Shown here piece after piece: positions 10,084 through 22,363 of a stretch of 64,000 nt of DNA; within the stretch, counting starts at the first letter, position 1, and each line of letters begins with the position of its first letter. Below the pieces are notes generated by a model. That model saw only the letters and a program-made list of their open reading frames with translations. It was not told where the DNA came from and searched no databases. Origin of the DNA: Zea mays (taxonomy: Eukaryota; Streptophyta; Magnoliopsida; Poales; Poaceae); assembly GCF_902167145.1 (NCBI RefSeq), contig NC_050096.1, positions 179,959,825-180,023,824 on the forward strand. Direction: 5' to 3'. The position numbers and the translations under genes were made by a program.

Positions 10084-11386
10084 AATCCTACCCCCCTTAA
10101 CAGAAATCTCGTCCCCGAGATTTGTAAGAAAACGGATACAAAAGGATTGGTTTGTAGGTCGGTGCATAGTTCTTATTATTTGGTCTAAATATGCAAAGTC
10201 TTTTTTTGAAGTTTTAGCATCTGTAGAGGTGATTAACAAGGCATGGGCACATGTATATGTATAGCCACCTAATGTGTAGAATAAAAGATGTCTTTAAAGC
10301 ATGGATAGGCTTGGGTAGGAAAGAGTAGGGTATTGTGGATCTTGCTTTCTTTGGAGATATGGCTTGACTCTTAGTATTCTTCAACGAGTTTGATCTCCTT
10401 CTCAAGTCTTGGTGTCTTCATCCGGGTTAGGGACAAGAGGTTAAGATAGATTTGTAGGCAACGACTTAGAAGGTAGAGTAGCTGGTTTAGTAGGTAGCTA
10501 TGAGTTGATTGAGATTAGTCAGAATCTGGTTTGGTTGTTTGCTTCTAGATTTGTTGGATAGGTTATGTAACCTATAATATAGGTCAAATTGTTGTGTATG
10601 GCCGAGTTGATCTAAGTCACCAATTTAGGCGTAAGTGGATTAGGGTATGGCCTTATCTTTTGTACCAGTATCGAGTAACTTACTCTAGATTAGATCATAA
10701 TAGATTAGATAGAATCTAGATTAGGTTGGATATGACTAGATTAGACTAGTTAAGATCTAAATAAGTTTTTTTTTGGATTAGCTCATGGTTGTTATTCTAG
10801 AGTGGAATAAATATGCTAATTAGGACAGGATGAATCCATAAGGATAAGGTAGAATCTTTTGAGATCAGTTAGTTCTATTTAGAATAAGATAAAATCTTTT
10901 CGAGATAAGATGGATCTATGAGTGTAGGAAAGAATCCTTCGAGATGAGATGGATATTGTTAGGCTAGATACTTAAATGAGGGATAATCTAGTTTATCTAG
11001 TTATTTTATAAGTATTTTCCCTATATGTATATGCAGATGTAATTGTGGACATTACTCCACAACCCATCACACTCAATCAAAGATCCAAATCAGACAAATA
11101 TCATAAGAACAAGCATTCAAGCATATAAAAAATAATAGTTTTGTTTTTGTTCCTAAGATTAGGTTTCCTATTCCTAAAAGTCACTTTAGGTACATGATTT
11201 CAAAGTGTGAAATCCACTTTTATCTTTAAAGTGAAAAGGTAAGAGTAATCAGAGTAAAGCGGAAATAGATGAGGAAAGATTAAGAAAAGTTTAGAAAAGA
11301 ATCAGAGTAGCAAAGGTAAGTAAGTATTGGTTGTCCAGTTCTATCTAGGTTTCGTCCTACAGTCAACATTGCTCTGATACCACTTC
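10084..11386 (-). other. E1 internal region, non-coding, with polypurine tract and primer site
   Basis: The 1303-bp stretch has no frame of useful length and no Gag, protease, integrase or RT motif. At its left edge (10084-10099) the minus strand reads as a G-rich polypurine tract next to the 3' LTR. At its right edge (11371-11382) the minus strand reads TGGTATCAGAGC, the tRNA-Met primer site, four bases from the 5' LTR. Between 10840 and 10960 there are degenerate repeats of a GAGATAAGATGGAT-like motif. The region presumably carries only packaging and replication signals. Confidence 0.85.
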
Positions 11387-14300
11387 TGTAACACCCGGAT
11401 TTTAGGGGTCCAAAACCCGGGCGCTAACAAAAACACCAGGTATGCTGGGACCAAGTCTCACACATATGATGTAAAGTGGCACAGGATCGAATGTCACATC
11501 TTTATATATAACAGGAGTTCTATACAAAATAAATAATTACATTATAAGGAGACAACGGTCCAGCAACCCAAAGTTGACTGGGAGACGACGACCTAGACCA
11601 CTCACGAACTCATCGCAGCATCTTCCATGAGCATCATCCTGCAGTACCTGGTCTTGACCTGTGGTGTATGTGAGACAGCAAGAGTGAGCTCACATACGTT
11701 CATCGCTCAACAAGTTGTGGGGAATAATGTGCATGAACTCGCCAAAGGTGGGAGCTCACGTGAAGTGTAAGGCTTACCAAAGAGGATGGTTAGAGCTGAG
11801 CATTGCTTTTAAAGTTGGTCAAAATTTTATTAGCAATTACTAAGTATAAGTAAATACCAACCCAATTAAATAGTAGAACAAAAGTAACAAACTCACCTGC
11901 GATGCAATGCATATGACAAATTGAGTTTAAGTTCCATAATTTAATCATGTGAGTGTCCGAGCCGCTCATGACCGTGAGCACGGCTAGTATACCAGTTTTA
12001 CACTCTGCAGAGGTTGCGCATCTTTACCCACAAGTCATGTTACCCATCTGCCAAGGGATCGCGACTTCCCATACACCTCTACCGAGGAGGCGAGGCAGGG
12101 TAACACTACGAGGCCTTTACAAAGTTCCACTAGCTTCAGAAAACCCGCTACAGTTTATAGGAAGCTCCAATGCAGGAATCCCTTGCAGGACCGCCATCAC
12201 AGCAAAATCCTCCCAAGGGCCTCCCCAGGAATCCCTTGCAGGACCGCCATCACAGCAAAATCCTCCCGAGGGCCTTCCCAGGAATCCCTTGCAGGACCGC
12301 CATCACAGCAAAATCCTCCCGAGGGCCTCCCTACACTGACCACTCCCCTACTGCCCTTGCCCCTTTCGGGTAAGGTAGTCTTCCACTAGCTTTCCTAATT
12401 AATCGGCCAAGGGCGTCCCATTAAACCCTTGTGGTAGCACTGTTTTCCCGGGTGGTTCTCCATGTTCCAATTAACATAATGATCTTATCATGAACAGTGA
12501 TAATAAACAGATAATAAAAGTGTGATCATGAATAATGTATCTTCATACCCAAAACCACATAAAGCACTAGCAAGTACTACCCAAAAAGTTCAGTGGTAAA
12601 CAAGGTATAAAGATAGACAAACTAGGGTAACCTATTGGGTCCCATCAAATTAACCTATGCAGATCATTATGATTAATTAGAACATGAGTGGGTAAAAAGA
12701 AGTGATCAAGGGCACAACTTGCCTGGGACTTGAGATTCCAGGTACCAGGATGATCTTCAGATGACTCGTGTCCTCACGCTAGTCGTATCAATACAAACAA
12801 ACATGGCATAGGCAAAATTAACATTACACCAAACATAAGAATAAACTGTGTAATAATAATCTACATGTTGCTACGAGATCACGAGATCGAGAACTACTAA
12901 GGTCGGAATTACGGTTAAGGAGTTATGATTTTATAGAGGATTTATGTGATTAAATAAGAAAACTAGGTTCTAAGTTGATTATTATAAATCATGTGAGAAG
13001 GATATTCCTAAGAAACCATTAATTTAATTTTAATCCATGTTATAACTTGATTAGAAAACATATTTTAGTCGAATTACAACTAGGAAGTGAAAATACACTT
13101 TAATTTTAAATTAAAGAAGTTAATCCAATGAACATAGGGTAAACAATTAATTATTTACAAACATGTTTCATGATAAAACAAGGTTACCAGGGTGTAGATA
13201 ATTCTATTACAAAGCTAACGCAACTGGAACGGGTCAATTCGGAGTTACAATAAAGGAGATATGATTTTTCGAAGTTTAGGGAATCATTTTTTTATACTTA
13301 AAATATTTTCTATATTCATTTTATAATTTCCTGACCGCGCCCAACATTTTCTAAGAATGCAGGGTTCTATGTGCAAATACCAGGGCCTCGGTTGTAAGGG
13401 TTTCTTTACTGCCGAGGACGGCGGGTTTATTAGATAGTTTTACGAGGGCTCTTATGTAAAGATGGCATGACGAAGGGGTATCATGCACCCAGGGCCGTTA
13501 GATTGACATCACACGGTCCCGATCAAATGCCCGAAACGGTACACCCCGATCTAATCACACACGTTCGTGGTCAGATCGACGACCCGGATCTAAAACACCC
13601 CTGACCCGATCTCGTTCGTCCATATTTGATCAGTGACCCAGATCCAACGATCCAGGGGCTGTCTTCATCCCCCAGAGGACCCCAATGAAACCCCACACGG
13701 CGGCGGACAGAACCCATGGCCGCGGAGCTCGCCGGTGATCCCCGCCCCGACGATTTCCCCCAAAATTTCGCGGGCTAAACGACGCAAAGATCACCGCGCA
13801 TCAGGTGGAGGTACCTCACCGGTTCATGCAGGGTCGATCGATCCGGTCAGCAATGTAAGGCGGGTGGCGGCGCTTCTTCCTCAACGGCGTGGAATTCGCG
13901 ATGCCACGGTCGATGAAGCCACATAGGAAAACCAAGATTATGCGCAGGAGGCCCAGGCGACTAGCTTTGACCGCATGCTAATCCCAGAGCCGCGCCGCCG
14001 ATGAGATGCCCATGCGGCGGCCAGGATCTTCTCTCTCTCGCTTCTCGGTTCGCTCGGTTTCTCACGGCGGCGGTTGATTTTGGGTGCTCCCGAACCCGTG
14101 CTAGGATGGAGGAACAAGCGTACGAGGTTGGGATTTATATTCTCGGGAGGTTGGTTGTCAGGCCCGCGGGAGCCGCGCGGAGCGGTGATTTCGGCCGTGA
14201 TTGTCGCGCGATCCGGTTGCAGCGAAGGAGGGAGTTTCACGGAATGGATCAGATGCGCGAAGGAGTCGGCGAAGGGGAGCGCCACGACTGCCCAAAAGAA

Positions 14301-15006
14301 GGGGGTTCGAGATGACCACGACGAGACTGACGCCATTGGAGCGGAGCTTGAAGTGCGCGGAGGTCATGGCCCTCAACAGAAAACAGATCCTTTCGATCTG
14401 GAGGAGTTCTCCTGCGGATATGGTGGAGGCGGTCGCGGACTCCCAGCTCTTGTCACGAGAAAACGGGGAAGAAGCTTCCATCAGGCCCAAGGTCAGCGCA
14501 GATCCTGGAGAACCGGTGAGGTTTGTTCGTGCCGTGCTATCTTCGCGGGGAAGAAGAAGATCGGATGGCGATTGGGTCCCACGTGCCAGCTGCTCAGAAA
14601 AAAAAAAAGAAGAGAAGGCGTAGAGATGGGCCGCGCGCCTGGAGTCTGACCAAGGGGGAGCTCGCGGGCAGGGATGGCTACCTGGGCCGACTGGAGATTT
14701 GGGTCCAAGGCGCAGGTGAGCTACTTTCTTTTTTTTATTTCTTTTCTATTTTGTTTTCTAGTTTCTTTTTATAAATTTAAATCTGGTTTCAAAATTTCAA
14801 ACTTAAAGTGATTATAAAAACCAAAAGAGTTCAACATGAAATGCATATTTATTTATTTATTTTATTTGCATAATTTTAATGCCATTAGTTGAGTATGCAA
14901 AGAGAAATAAAAAGGAATTCAAGGAATCCCCAAAACACCTTGTTATAAATTTATTTATTTATTCATTTTATTATTTTTTTTTCTTATACCAATTTTTGGC
15001 TTTACA
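11387..15006 (-). repeat. E1 5' LTR (right copy)
   Basis: 3620 bp, from TGTAACACCCGG at 11387 to TTTACA at 15006. In element orientation this is the 5' LTR. It is nearly identical to the left copy (offset 4921 bp for most of its length). Confidence 0.93.
12174..12331. repeat. three 53-bp tandem units in the E1 right LTR
   Basis: Exact counterpart of 7253-7410, with one substitution at 12215 in the first unit. Confidence 0.95.
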
Positions 15007-17289
15007 TATAATATGTGGAGTGATAAAATGAGGCATCATCTAACCTCACTCCACACTAGCATTTGGGATGTTGTTGAGATTGGAGTACAGGTACCATCAC
15101 CGGGGGATGAAGACTATGATTCGGACGAGGTCGCCCAAATCCGACACTTCAACTCCCAAGCCACCACTATACTCCTCGCCTCTCTAAGTCGAAAGGAGTA
15201 TAACAAGGTGCAAGGGTTAAAGAGTGCCAAGGAGATTTGGGACGTGCTCAAGACCACGCACGAAGGAGATGAGGTGACCAAAATCACCAAGCGGGAGACG
15301 ATCAAGGGGGAGCTCGGTCGCTTCCGGCTTCGCCAAGGGGAGGAGCCACAAGACATGTACAACCGCTTGAAGACCTTGGTGAACCAAGTGCGCAACCTCG
15401 GGAGCACCAAATGGGATGACCATGAGATGGTCAAGGTTATTCTAAGATCCCTCGTTTTCCTTAACCCTACGCAAGTTCAATTAATTCGAGGTGATCCTAG
15501 ATACACACTAATGTCTCCCGAGGAAGTAATAGGCAAATTTGTGAGCTTTGAGTTAATGATCAAAGGCTCAAAGAAAATCATCGAGCAAGACGGTCCCTCC
15601 ACGCCCGAAGCACAACCGGTCGCATTCAAGGCAACGGAGGAGAAGAAGGAGGAGTCTACCTCAAGTAGACTACCCATCGACGCCTCCAAGCTCGACAACG
15701 AGGAAATGGCGCTCATCATCAAGAGCTTCCGTCAAATCCTCAAGCAAAGGAGGGGAAGGATTACAAGCCCCGCTCCAAGAAAGTTTGCTACAAGTGTGGT
15801 AAGCCCAGTCATTTATTGCAAAATGTCCACTATCTAGTGACAGTGACAGGGGCGACGACAAGAAAGGCAAGAGGAGAGAAAAGAAGAGGTACTACAAGAA
15901 GAAGGGCGGCGATGCCCATGTGTGCCGCGAATGGGACTCCGATGAGAGCTCCTCCGACTCCTCCTCCAACGAGGATGCCGCTCACATCGCCGTCACCAAG
16001 GGACTCCTCTTCCCCAACGTCGACCACAAGTGCCTCATGGCAAAGGACGGCAAAAGAAAGAAGGTAAAATCAAGATCCTCCACTAAATATGCATCCTCTA
16101 GTGATGAAGATCATTGTAGTGACGAGGAAGATAATTTGCGTATTCTTTTTGCCAACCTTAACATGCAACAAAAAGAAAAATTAAATGAATTAATTAGTGC
16201 TATTCATGAGAAGGATGAACTCTTGGACTCCCAAGAGGACTTCCTATTAAGGAAAATAAGAAGCATGTTAAGGTTAAGGATGTTTATGCTCTAGAAGTAG
16301 AAAAATGTGAAAGATTATCTAGTGAGCTAAGCAAGTGCCATGATATTATCATCAACCTTAGAAATGAGAATGCTAGTTTAATAGCTAAGGTTGATTCTAA
16401 TGTTAGTGATGATTCAAATACCAATCTTAGAAGTGATCATGCTAATTGTATTGCTAAGATTGAAAAATTGAATGTCTCTCTTGCTAGCCTTAGAAATGAA
16501 AATGAAAATTTGATTGATAAGGTTAAAGACTTAGATGTTTGCAATGTTACCATTTCTAACCTTAGAAGTGAAAATGACATATTACATGTTAAGGTTGTTG
16601 AATTAAAATCTTGCAAACCCTCTACATCTACCGTTGAGCATGTTTCCATTTGTACTAGATGTAGAGACATTAATGCTGACGCTATTCATGATCACCTAGC
16701 TTTAATTAAGAAACAAAATGATCACATAACTCAACTTAATGCCAAAATAAATGAGCATGACTTAGAAAATGAAAAATTTAAATTTGCTATAAGTATGCTC
16801 TATAGTGGGAGACGCCCTGACATCAAGGATGGCATTGGCTTCCAAAAGGGAGACAATGTCAAACTTAATGCCCCTCCTAAAAGATTGTCTAATTTTGTTA
16901 AGGGCAAGGCTCCCATGGCTCAGGATAACGAGAGTTACATTTTGTACCCTGCCGGTTATCCCGAGCACAAGATTAGGAGAATTCACTCTAGGAAGTCTCA
17001 CTCTAACCCTAATCATGCTTTTATGTATAAGGGTGAGACATCTAGCTCTAGGCAATCAACCCGTGCTAAATTGCCTAAGAAGAAAACTCCTATTGCATCA
17101 AATGACTCTAATATTTCATTTAAAACTTTTGATGCATCTTATGTTTTAACTAACAAATCCGGCAAGGTAGTTGCCAAGTATGTTGGGGGCAAGCACAAGG
17201 GGTCAAAAACTTGTGTTTGGGTGCCCAAAGTTCTTATATCTAATGTCAAAGGACCCAAAACCGTTTGGGTACCTAAAATCAAGAACTAA
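15007..17289 (+). pseudogene. gag: Element A gag, 3' part with coiled-coil extension
   Basis: This resumes the gag interrupted by E1, starting just before MWSDKMRHHL. It contains the capsid-like (UBN2-type) segment to about 15740, a CCHC zinc knuckle near 15788-15830, an acidic Ser/Asp stretch, and a long Leu/Asn/Lys-rich predicted coiled coil (about 16300-16790), ending in VPKIKN and TAA at 17287-17289. Frame breaks are a lost G in a G run near 15752, a lost T near 15813 inside the knuckle, and a further shift near 16250. The long extension after the zinc knuckle is typical of Sirevirus Gag. This copy is inactive. Confidence 0.85.
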
Positions 17290-17302
17290 ATTTGTTTTGT
17301 AG

Positions 17303-19585
17303 GTTTATGCATCCGGGGGCTCAAGTTGGATCATCGATAGCGGGTGCACAAACCATATGACAGGGGAGAAAAAGATGTTCTCCTCCTACGAGAAAAACCA
17401 AGATCCCCAATGAGCTATCACATTCGGGGATGGAAACCAAGGTTTGGTCAAAGGATTGGGTAAAATTGCTATATCTCCTGACCATTCCATTTCCAATGTT
17501 TTTCTTGTAGATTCTTTAGATTACAACTTGCTTTTAGTTTCGCAATTATGTAAAATGGGTTACAACTGTCTTTTTACGGATACATGTGTTACTGTCTTTA
17601 GAAGAAGTGATGATTCAATAGCATTTAAGGGAGTGTTAGAGGGTCAGCTATACTTAGTAGATTTTGATAGAGCTGAACTCGACACTTGCTTAATTGCTAA
17701 GACTAACATGGGCTGGCTCTGGTATCGCCGACTAGCACATGTTGGAATGAAGAATCTTCACAAACTTCTAAAGGGAGAACACATTTTGGGACTGACAAAT
17801 GTTCATTTTGAGAAAGACAGGATTTGTAGCGCATGTCAGGCAGGAAAGCAAGTTGGTGTTCATCATCCACATAAGAACATCATGACGACTGACAGGCCAC
17901 TCGAGCTCCTACACATGGACCTATTCGGCCCGATTGCTTACATAAGCATCGGTGGAAGTAAGTACTGTCTAGTTATTATGGATGATTATTCTCGCTTCAC
18001 TTGGGTGTTCTTTTTGCAGGAAAAATCTCATACCCAAGAGACCCTAAAGGGATTCTTGAGACGGGCTCAAAACGAGTTCGGCTTAAGGATCAAGAAAATA
18101 AGAAGCGACAACGGGATGGAGTTCAAGAACTCTCAAATCGAAGGCTTTCTTGAGGAGGAGGGGATCAAGCATGAGTTCTCTTCTCCCTACACGCCACAAC
18201 AAAATGGTGTAGTGGAGAGGAAGAATAGAACTCTATTGGACATGGCAAGAACCATTCTTGATGAGTACAAAACTTCGGACCGGTTTTGGGCCGAGGCGGT
18301 CAACACCGCTTGCTACGCCATCAACCGGTTGTATCTACACCGAATCCTCAAGAAGACATCATACGAACTCCTAACCGGTAAAAAGCCCAATGTTTCATGT
18401 TTTAGAGTCTTTGGTAGCAAATGCTTTATTCTTGTTAAAAGAGGTAGAAAATCCAAATTTTCTCCTAAGGTTGTAGAAGGCTTTTTACTAGGATATGACT
18501 CAAACACAAGGGCATATAGAGTCTTTAACAAGTCCTCTAGACTAGTTGAAGTTTCTTGTGACATTGTGTTTGATGAGACTAACGGCTCTCAAGTAGAGCA
18601 AGTTTATCTTGATGAGATAGGTGATGAAGAGGCTCCGTGCATCGCACTAAGGAACATGTCCATTGGGGATGTGTATCCTAAGGAATCCGAAGAGCCACCA
18701 AATGCGCAAGATCAACCATCTTCCTCCATGCAAGCATCTCCACCAACTCAAGATGAGGATGAGGCTCAAAATGATGAAGGAGAAGATCAAGAAGTTGAGC
18801 CACCTCAAGAGGAGAACAATGATCAAGGGGGAGATGCCCGTGATCAAGATGAGGAAGATGAACAAGTTCCAAGGCTGCCACACCCAAGAGTCCACCAAGC
18901 AATCCAACGAGATCACCCCGTGAACACCATCCTCGGCGACATTCAAAAGGGGGTAACTACTCGATCTCGTGTTGCTCATTTTTGTGAACATTACTCTTTT
19001 GTTTCCTCTATTGAGCCACACAAGGTAGAGGAAGCACTTCAAGACTCGGATTAGGTGGTGGCGATGCAAGAGGAGCTCAAAAACTTCACTAGGAATGAGG
19101 TATGGCATTTAGTTCCACGTCCTAACCAAAATGTTGTAGGAACCAAATGGGTCTTCCGCAACAAATAAGATGAGCATGGTGTGGTGACAAGGAACAAAGC
19201 CCGACTTGTGGCCAAGGGATACTCACAAGTCGAAGGTTTGGATTTCGGTGAAACCCATGCACCCGTAGCTAGGCTTGAATCAATTCGCATATTACTTGCC
19301 TATGCTACTTACCATGGCTTTAAGCTTTACCAAATGGACGTGAAAAGTGCCTTCCTCAATGGACCAATCAAGGAAGAGGTCTATGTTGAGCAACCTCCCG
19401 GCTTTGAAGATAGTGAGTACCCTAACCATGTATATAAACTCTCTAAGGCGCTTTATGGGCTCAAGCAAGCCCCAAGAGCATGATATGAATGCCTTAGAGA
19501 TTTCCTTATCACTAATGCTTTCAAAGTCGGAAAGGCCGATCCTACTTTATTCACTAAAACTCTTGACAATGATTTGTTTGTATGC
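17303..19585 (+). pseudogene. pol: Element A pol, 5' part (protease, integrase, start of RT)
   Basis: The frame starts right after a TAG at 17300-17302. Protease motif [15 protein letters not shown] is at the start, followed by the HHCC-type pre-integrase segment (RRLAHVG ... CSACQAGK), the integrase core ([25 protein letters not shown]), and the RT N-terminal part (WVFRNK ... [11 protein letters not shown]). Stops interrupt it at 17411 (TGA), 19052 (TAG), 19166 (TAA) and 19481 (TGA); comparison with C shows each is a C-to-T or G-to-A change. The B insertion ends this part at about 19585 and the gene resumes at 49039. Confidence 0.9.
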
Positions 19586-20784
19586 CTTGGGCCATTTCTA
19601 AGTATTTTGGTGATTTAGTGTCCAACACAAGTGCCTAAGTGTTAAATGGTGGACAAAGTTCAAATCAAGTATAAAGGTATGTTTCTCAGACTTAGTACAT
19701 TGTTTTAGAGACTAATGTATTGTGTTTAAGTGCTGGAAACAGGAAAAATCAAGTTGAAATTAAAGATGGCTTTGTTCAGCCAAAGTCAGCTTTGTCTGGG
19801 TGCACCGGATTGTCCGGTGGTGCACCGGACAGTGTCCGGTGCGCCAGGCTGGCTCAGGCGAACTTGCTGCTCTCGGAAAGTGATTAACGGCGTACGACTA
19901 TAATTCACCGGACTGTCTGGTGTGCACCGGACTGTCCGGTGAGCCAACGGTCGGCCGCGCGATCCGCACGAGACACGTGGCCGAGCCAATGGTCGGAAGG
20001 GGGCACTGGACTGTCCGGTGTGCACCGGACAGTGTCCGGTGCGCCAATGGTCGGCTTCGCCAAAGAAGGAAAGAAATTCGCACCGGACAGTGTCCGGTGG
20101 TGCACCGGACTGTCCGGTGCGCCAGGCGACAGAAGGCAAGAATTGCCTTCCTGGAATGCACTCAACGGCTCCTAGCTGCCTTGGGGCTATAAAAGGGACC
20201 CCTAGGCGCATGGAGGAGCACACCAAGCATTCACTAAGCATTCCTAAGCACCAAGACTTCGATTCCGCACATTTGATTCTTTGTGACAGCAATTAGAGCT
20301 CTCTTTGAGTTGTGAACTCGCTGGGTTGTGTTGTGAGCTCTTGTTGCGACTTGTGTGCGTGTTGGTACTCTGATTTCGTGTCTTGTGTGTGTTGCTCATC
20401 CCTCCCTTACTCCGTGCTTCTTTGTGAACCTCAAAGTGTAAGGGCGAGAGGCTCCAAGTTGTGGAGATTCCTCGCAAACGGGATATAGTAAAGCAAAGCA
20501 AAACACCGTGGTATTCAAGTGGGTCTTTGGACCGCTTGAGAGGGGTTGATTGCAACCCTCGTCCGTTGGGACGCCACAACGTGGACTAGGCAAGTGTTGA
20601 ACTTGGCCGAACCACGGGATAAACCACTGTGTCTATCTGTGATTGATCTTCTTGTGGTTATCGTGTCTTGCAAAGACTCTTCTTTAGCCACTTGGCATTC
20701 TTGTGCTAACTCCTAATCAAGTTTTGTGGCAATAAGTTTCAAGTTTTACAGGATCACCTATTCACCCCCCTCTAGGTGCTCTCA
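19586..20784 (+). repeat. Element B 5' LTR, first 17 bp missing
   Basis: About 1199 bp, beginning CTTGGGCCATTTC where the 3' LTR has TGAAAGGGAAATGTGCC before it, and ending CTAGGTGCTCTCA. It contains several CACCGGAC palindromes (19800-20130) and a TATA box at 20188. Compared with the 3' LTR it lacks a 16-bp and a 17-bp segment in the palindrome-rich part. Confidence 0.9.
20188..20194 (+). promoter_or_regulatory. Element B 5' LTR TATA box
   Basis: TATAAAA in the context GGGGCTATAAAAGGGACCCC. The same box is at 48441-48447 in the 3' LTR and, inverted, in both G LTRs. Confidence 0.75.
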
Positions 20785-20786
20785 AT

Positions 20787-20799
20787 TGGTATCGGAGCC
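20787..20799 (+). other. Element B primer-binding site
   Basis: TGGTATCGGAGCC, two bases after the LTR; tRNA-Met type with one change (G for A at position 8). Confidence 0.85.
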
Positions 20800-20834
20800 G
20801 TTCTCTTCAAGAAAGGGACTAACCGCTCGAAGAG

Positions 20835-22363
20835 ATGGATCCTAGGGGCAAGGGGATGGTGGTCAACGATAAGGAGAAGGAGTCCTTCGTCAACGAGCCT
20901 AAAGATGACAAGCCTACCGACTCGGGCTCGGGCCACAAACGAAGAGATGGGAAGAAGAAGAAGACGAGGTGCATCAAGGAGATCGTCTACTACGATGACA
21001 GCGACGAGTCCTCTTCTTCCCAAAAGGACGACGACAACGTCTACGAGAATAAGAAGACGGTTAATTCAAACTTCTCTTTTGATTATTCTCGTATTCCTCA
21101 AAGTACCAATGCTCATTTACTCTCCATTCCACTTGGTAAACCTCCTCATTTTGATGGAGAGGACTACGGATTTTGGAGTCACAAAATGCGTAGTCACTTG
21201 TTCTCTCTCTATCCTAGTATATGGGAGATAGTAGAGAGTGGAATGAAATTTGATAGCTCGGATAGTCCTTTGTTTATCAATGAACAGATTCATAAAAATG
21301 CACAAGCTACTACTGTGTTGTTAGCCTCATTGTGCAGGGACGAGTATCATAAGGTGAGCGGCTTGGACAATGCCAAGCAAATCTAGGACACCCTCAAGAT
21401 CTCACATGAGGGAAACGACGTCACCATGCTCACCAAGATGGAGTTGATGGAAGGCGAACTCGGGAGATTTGCGATGATAAGAGGGGAGGAGCCAACCCAG
21501 ACGTACAACAGGCTCAAAACCCTCGTCAACAAGATAAGGAGCTATGGAAGCACGCGATGGACGGACCACGACGTTGTCCGCCTAATGCTAAGGTCCTTTA
21601 CCGTCCTTGATCCACATCTTGTGAACAATATTCGTGAGAATCCTAGGTACACGAAGATGACGCCCGAGGAGATCCTTGGAAAGTTCGTAAGCGGGCGGAT
21701 GATGATCAAGGAGGCTAGATACGTTGACGATGCATTAAATGGTCCAATCCAAGAGCCTCAAACTATTGCTCTCAAGGCAACAAGGAGCAAGGAGGCACTA
21801 CCTAGCAAGGTGGCGCAAGTTGAGGCGGTCGGGCTTAATGATGAAGAGATGGCCCTCATCATCAAGCGGTTCAAGACGGCGCTAAAGGGTCGCAAGGAGC
21901 ACCCCAACAAGAACAAGACGAAGGGGAAGCGCTCCTGCTTCAAATGTGGTAAGATTGGTCATTTTATCGCAAATTGTCCCGATAATGATAGTGATCAGGA
22001 AAAGAAGAGTGGAAAGTGGGAAAAGAAGAAAAACTACAAGAAGGCGAAGGGCAAGGCACATCTTGGAAAGGAGTGGGATTCGGATTGCTCCTCGTCCAAC
22101 TCCGACAACGAAGGACTCGCCGCCACCGCCTTCAACAAGTCATCCCTCTTCCCCAACGAGCATCACACTTGCCTCATGGCAAGGGAAAAGAAGGTAAGCA
22201 CTCGTAATACTAGTACTTATGCTTCTTCAAGTGAGGATGAGTCTAGTGATGATGATGAAATAGATTATTCATGTTTATTCAAAGGCCTAGATAGAACCAA
22301 GGTAGATAAAATTAATGAATTAATTGATGCCTTGAATGATAAGAATATGTTATTAGAAAAGCA
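20835..22363 (+). pseudogene. gag: Element B gag, nonsense-mutated and 3'-deleted
   Basis: The ATG at 20835 gives MDPRGKGM, the same start as the G gag. The frame includes the capsid-like region, is interrupted by TAG at 21384-21386 (TGG in G), and has a CCHC zinc knuckle (CFKCGKIGHFIANC) at about 21936-21977 followed by an acidic Ser-rich tract. At about 22363 the sequence jumps from the gag coiled-coil region straight into integrase, sharing AGCA at the junction. The gag C-terminal half, the protease and the pre-integrase segment are lost. Confidence 0.88.

Larger units (their letters stand above)
6466..15006 (-). mobile_element. Element E1: very young non-autonomous LTR retrotransposon with 3.6-kb LTRs
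   Basis: Two nearly identical LTRs (6466-10083 and 11387-15006) flank a 1.3-kb internal region, and a perfect TATAA duplication flanks the whole element (6461-6465 and 15007-15011). The minus-strand primer site lies beside the right LTR and the polypurine tract beside the left LTR, so transcription runs right to left. In that direction the LTR ends in GGGTGTTACA followed by TGGTATCAGAGC, the usual ending of plant Ty3/gypsy (chromovirus-type) LTRs. No gag or pol homology is visible in the internal region, so the element must use proteins from elsewhere. The LARD-like architecture (large LTRs, non-coding middle) is clear; the exact family is not recognised. Confidence 0.9.
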
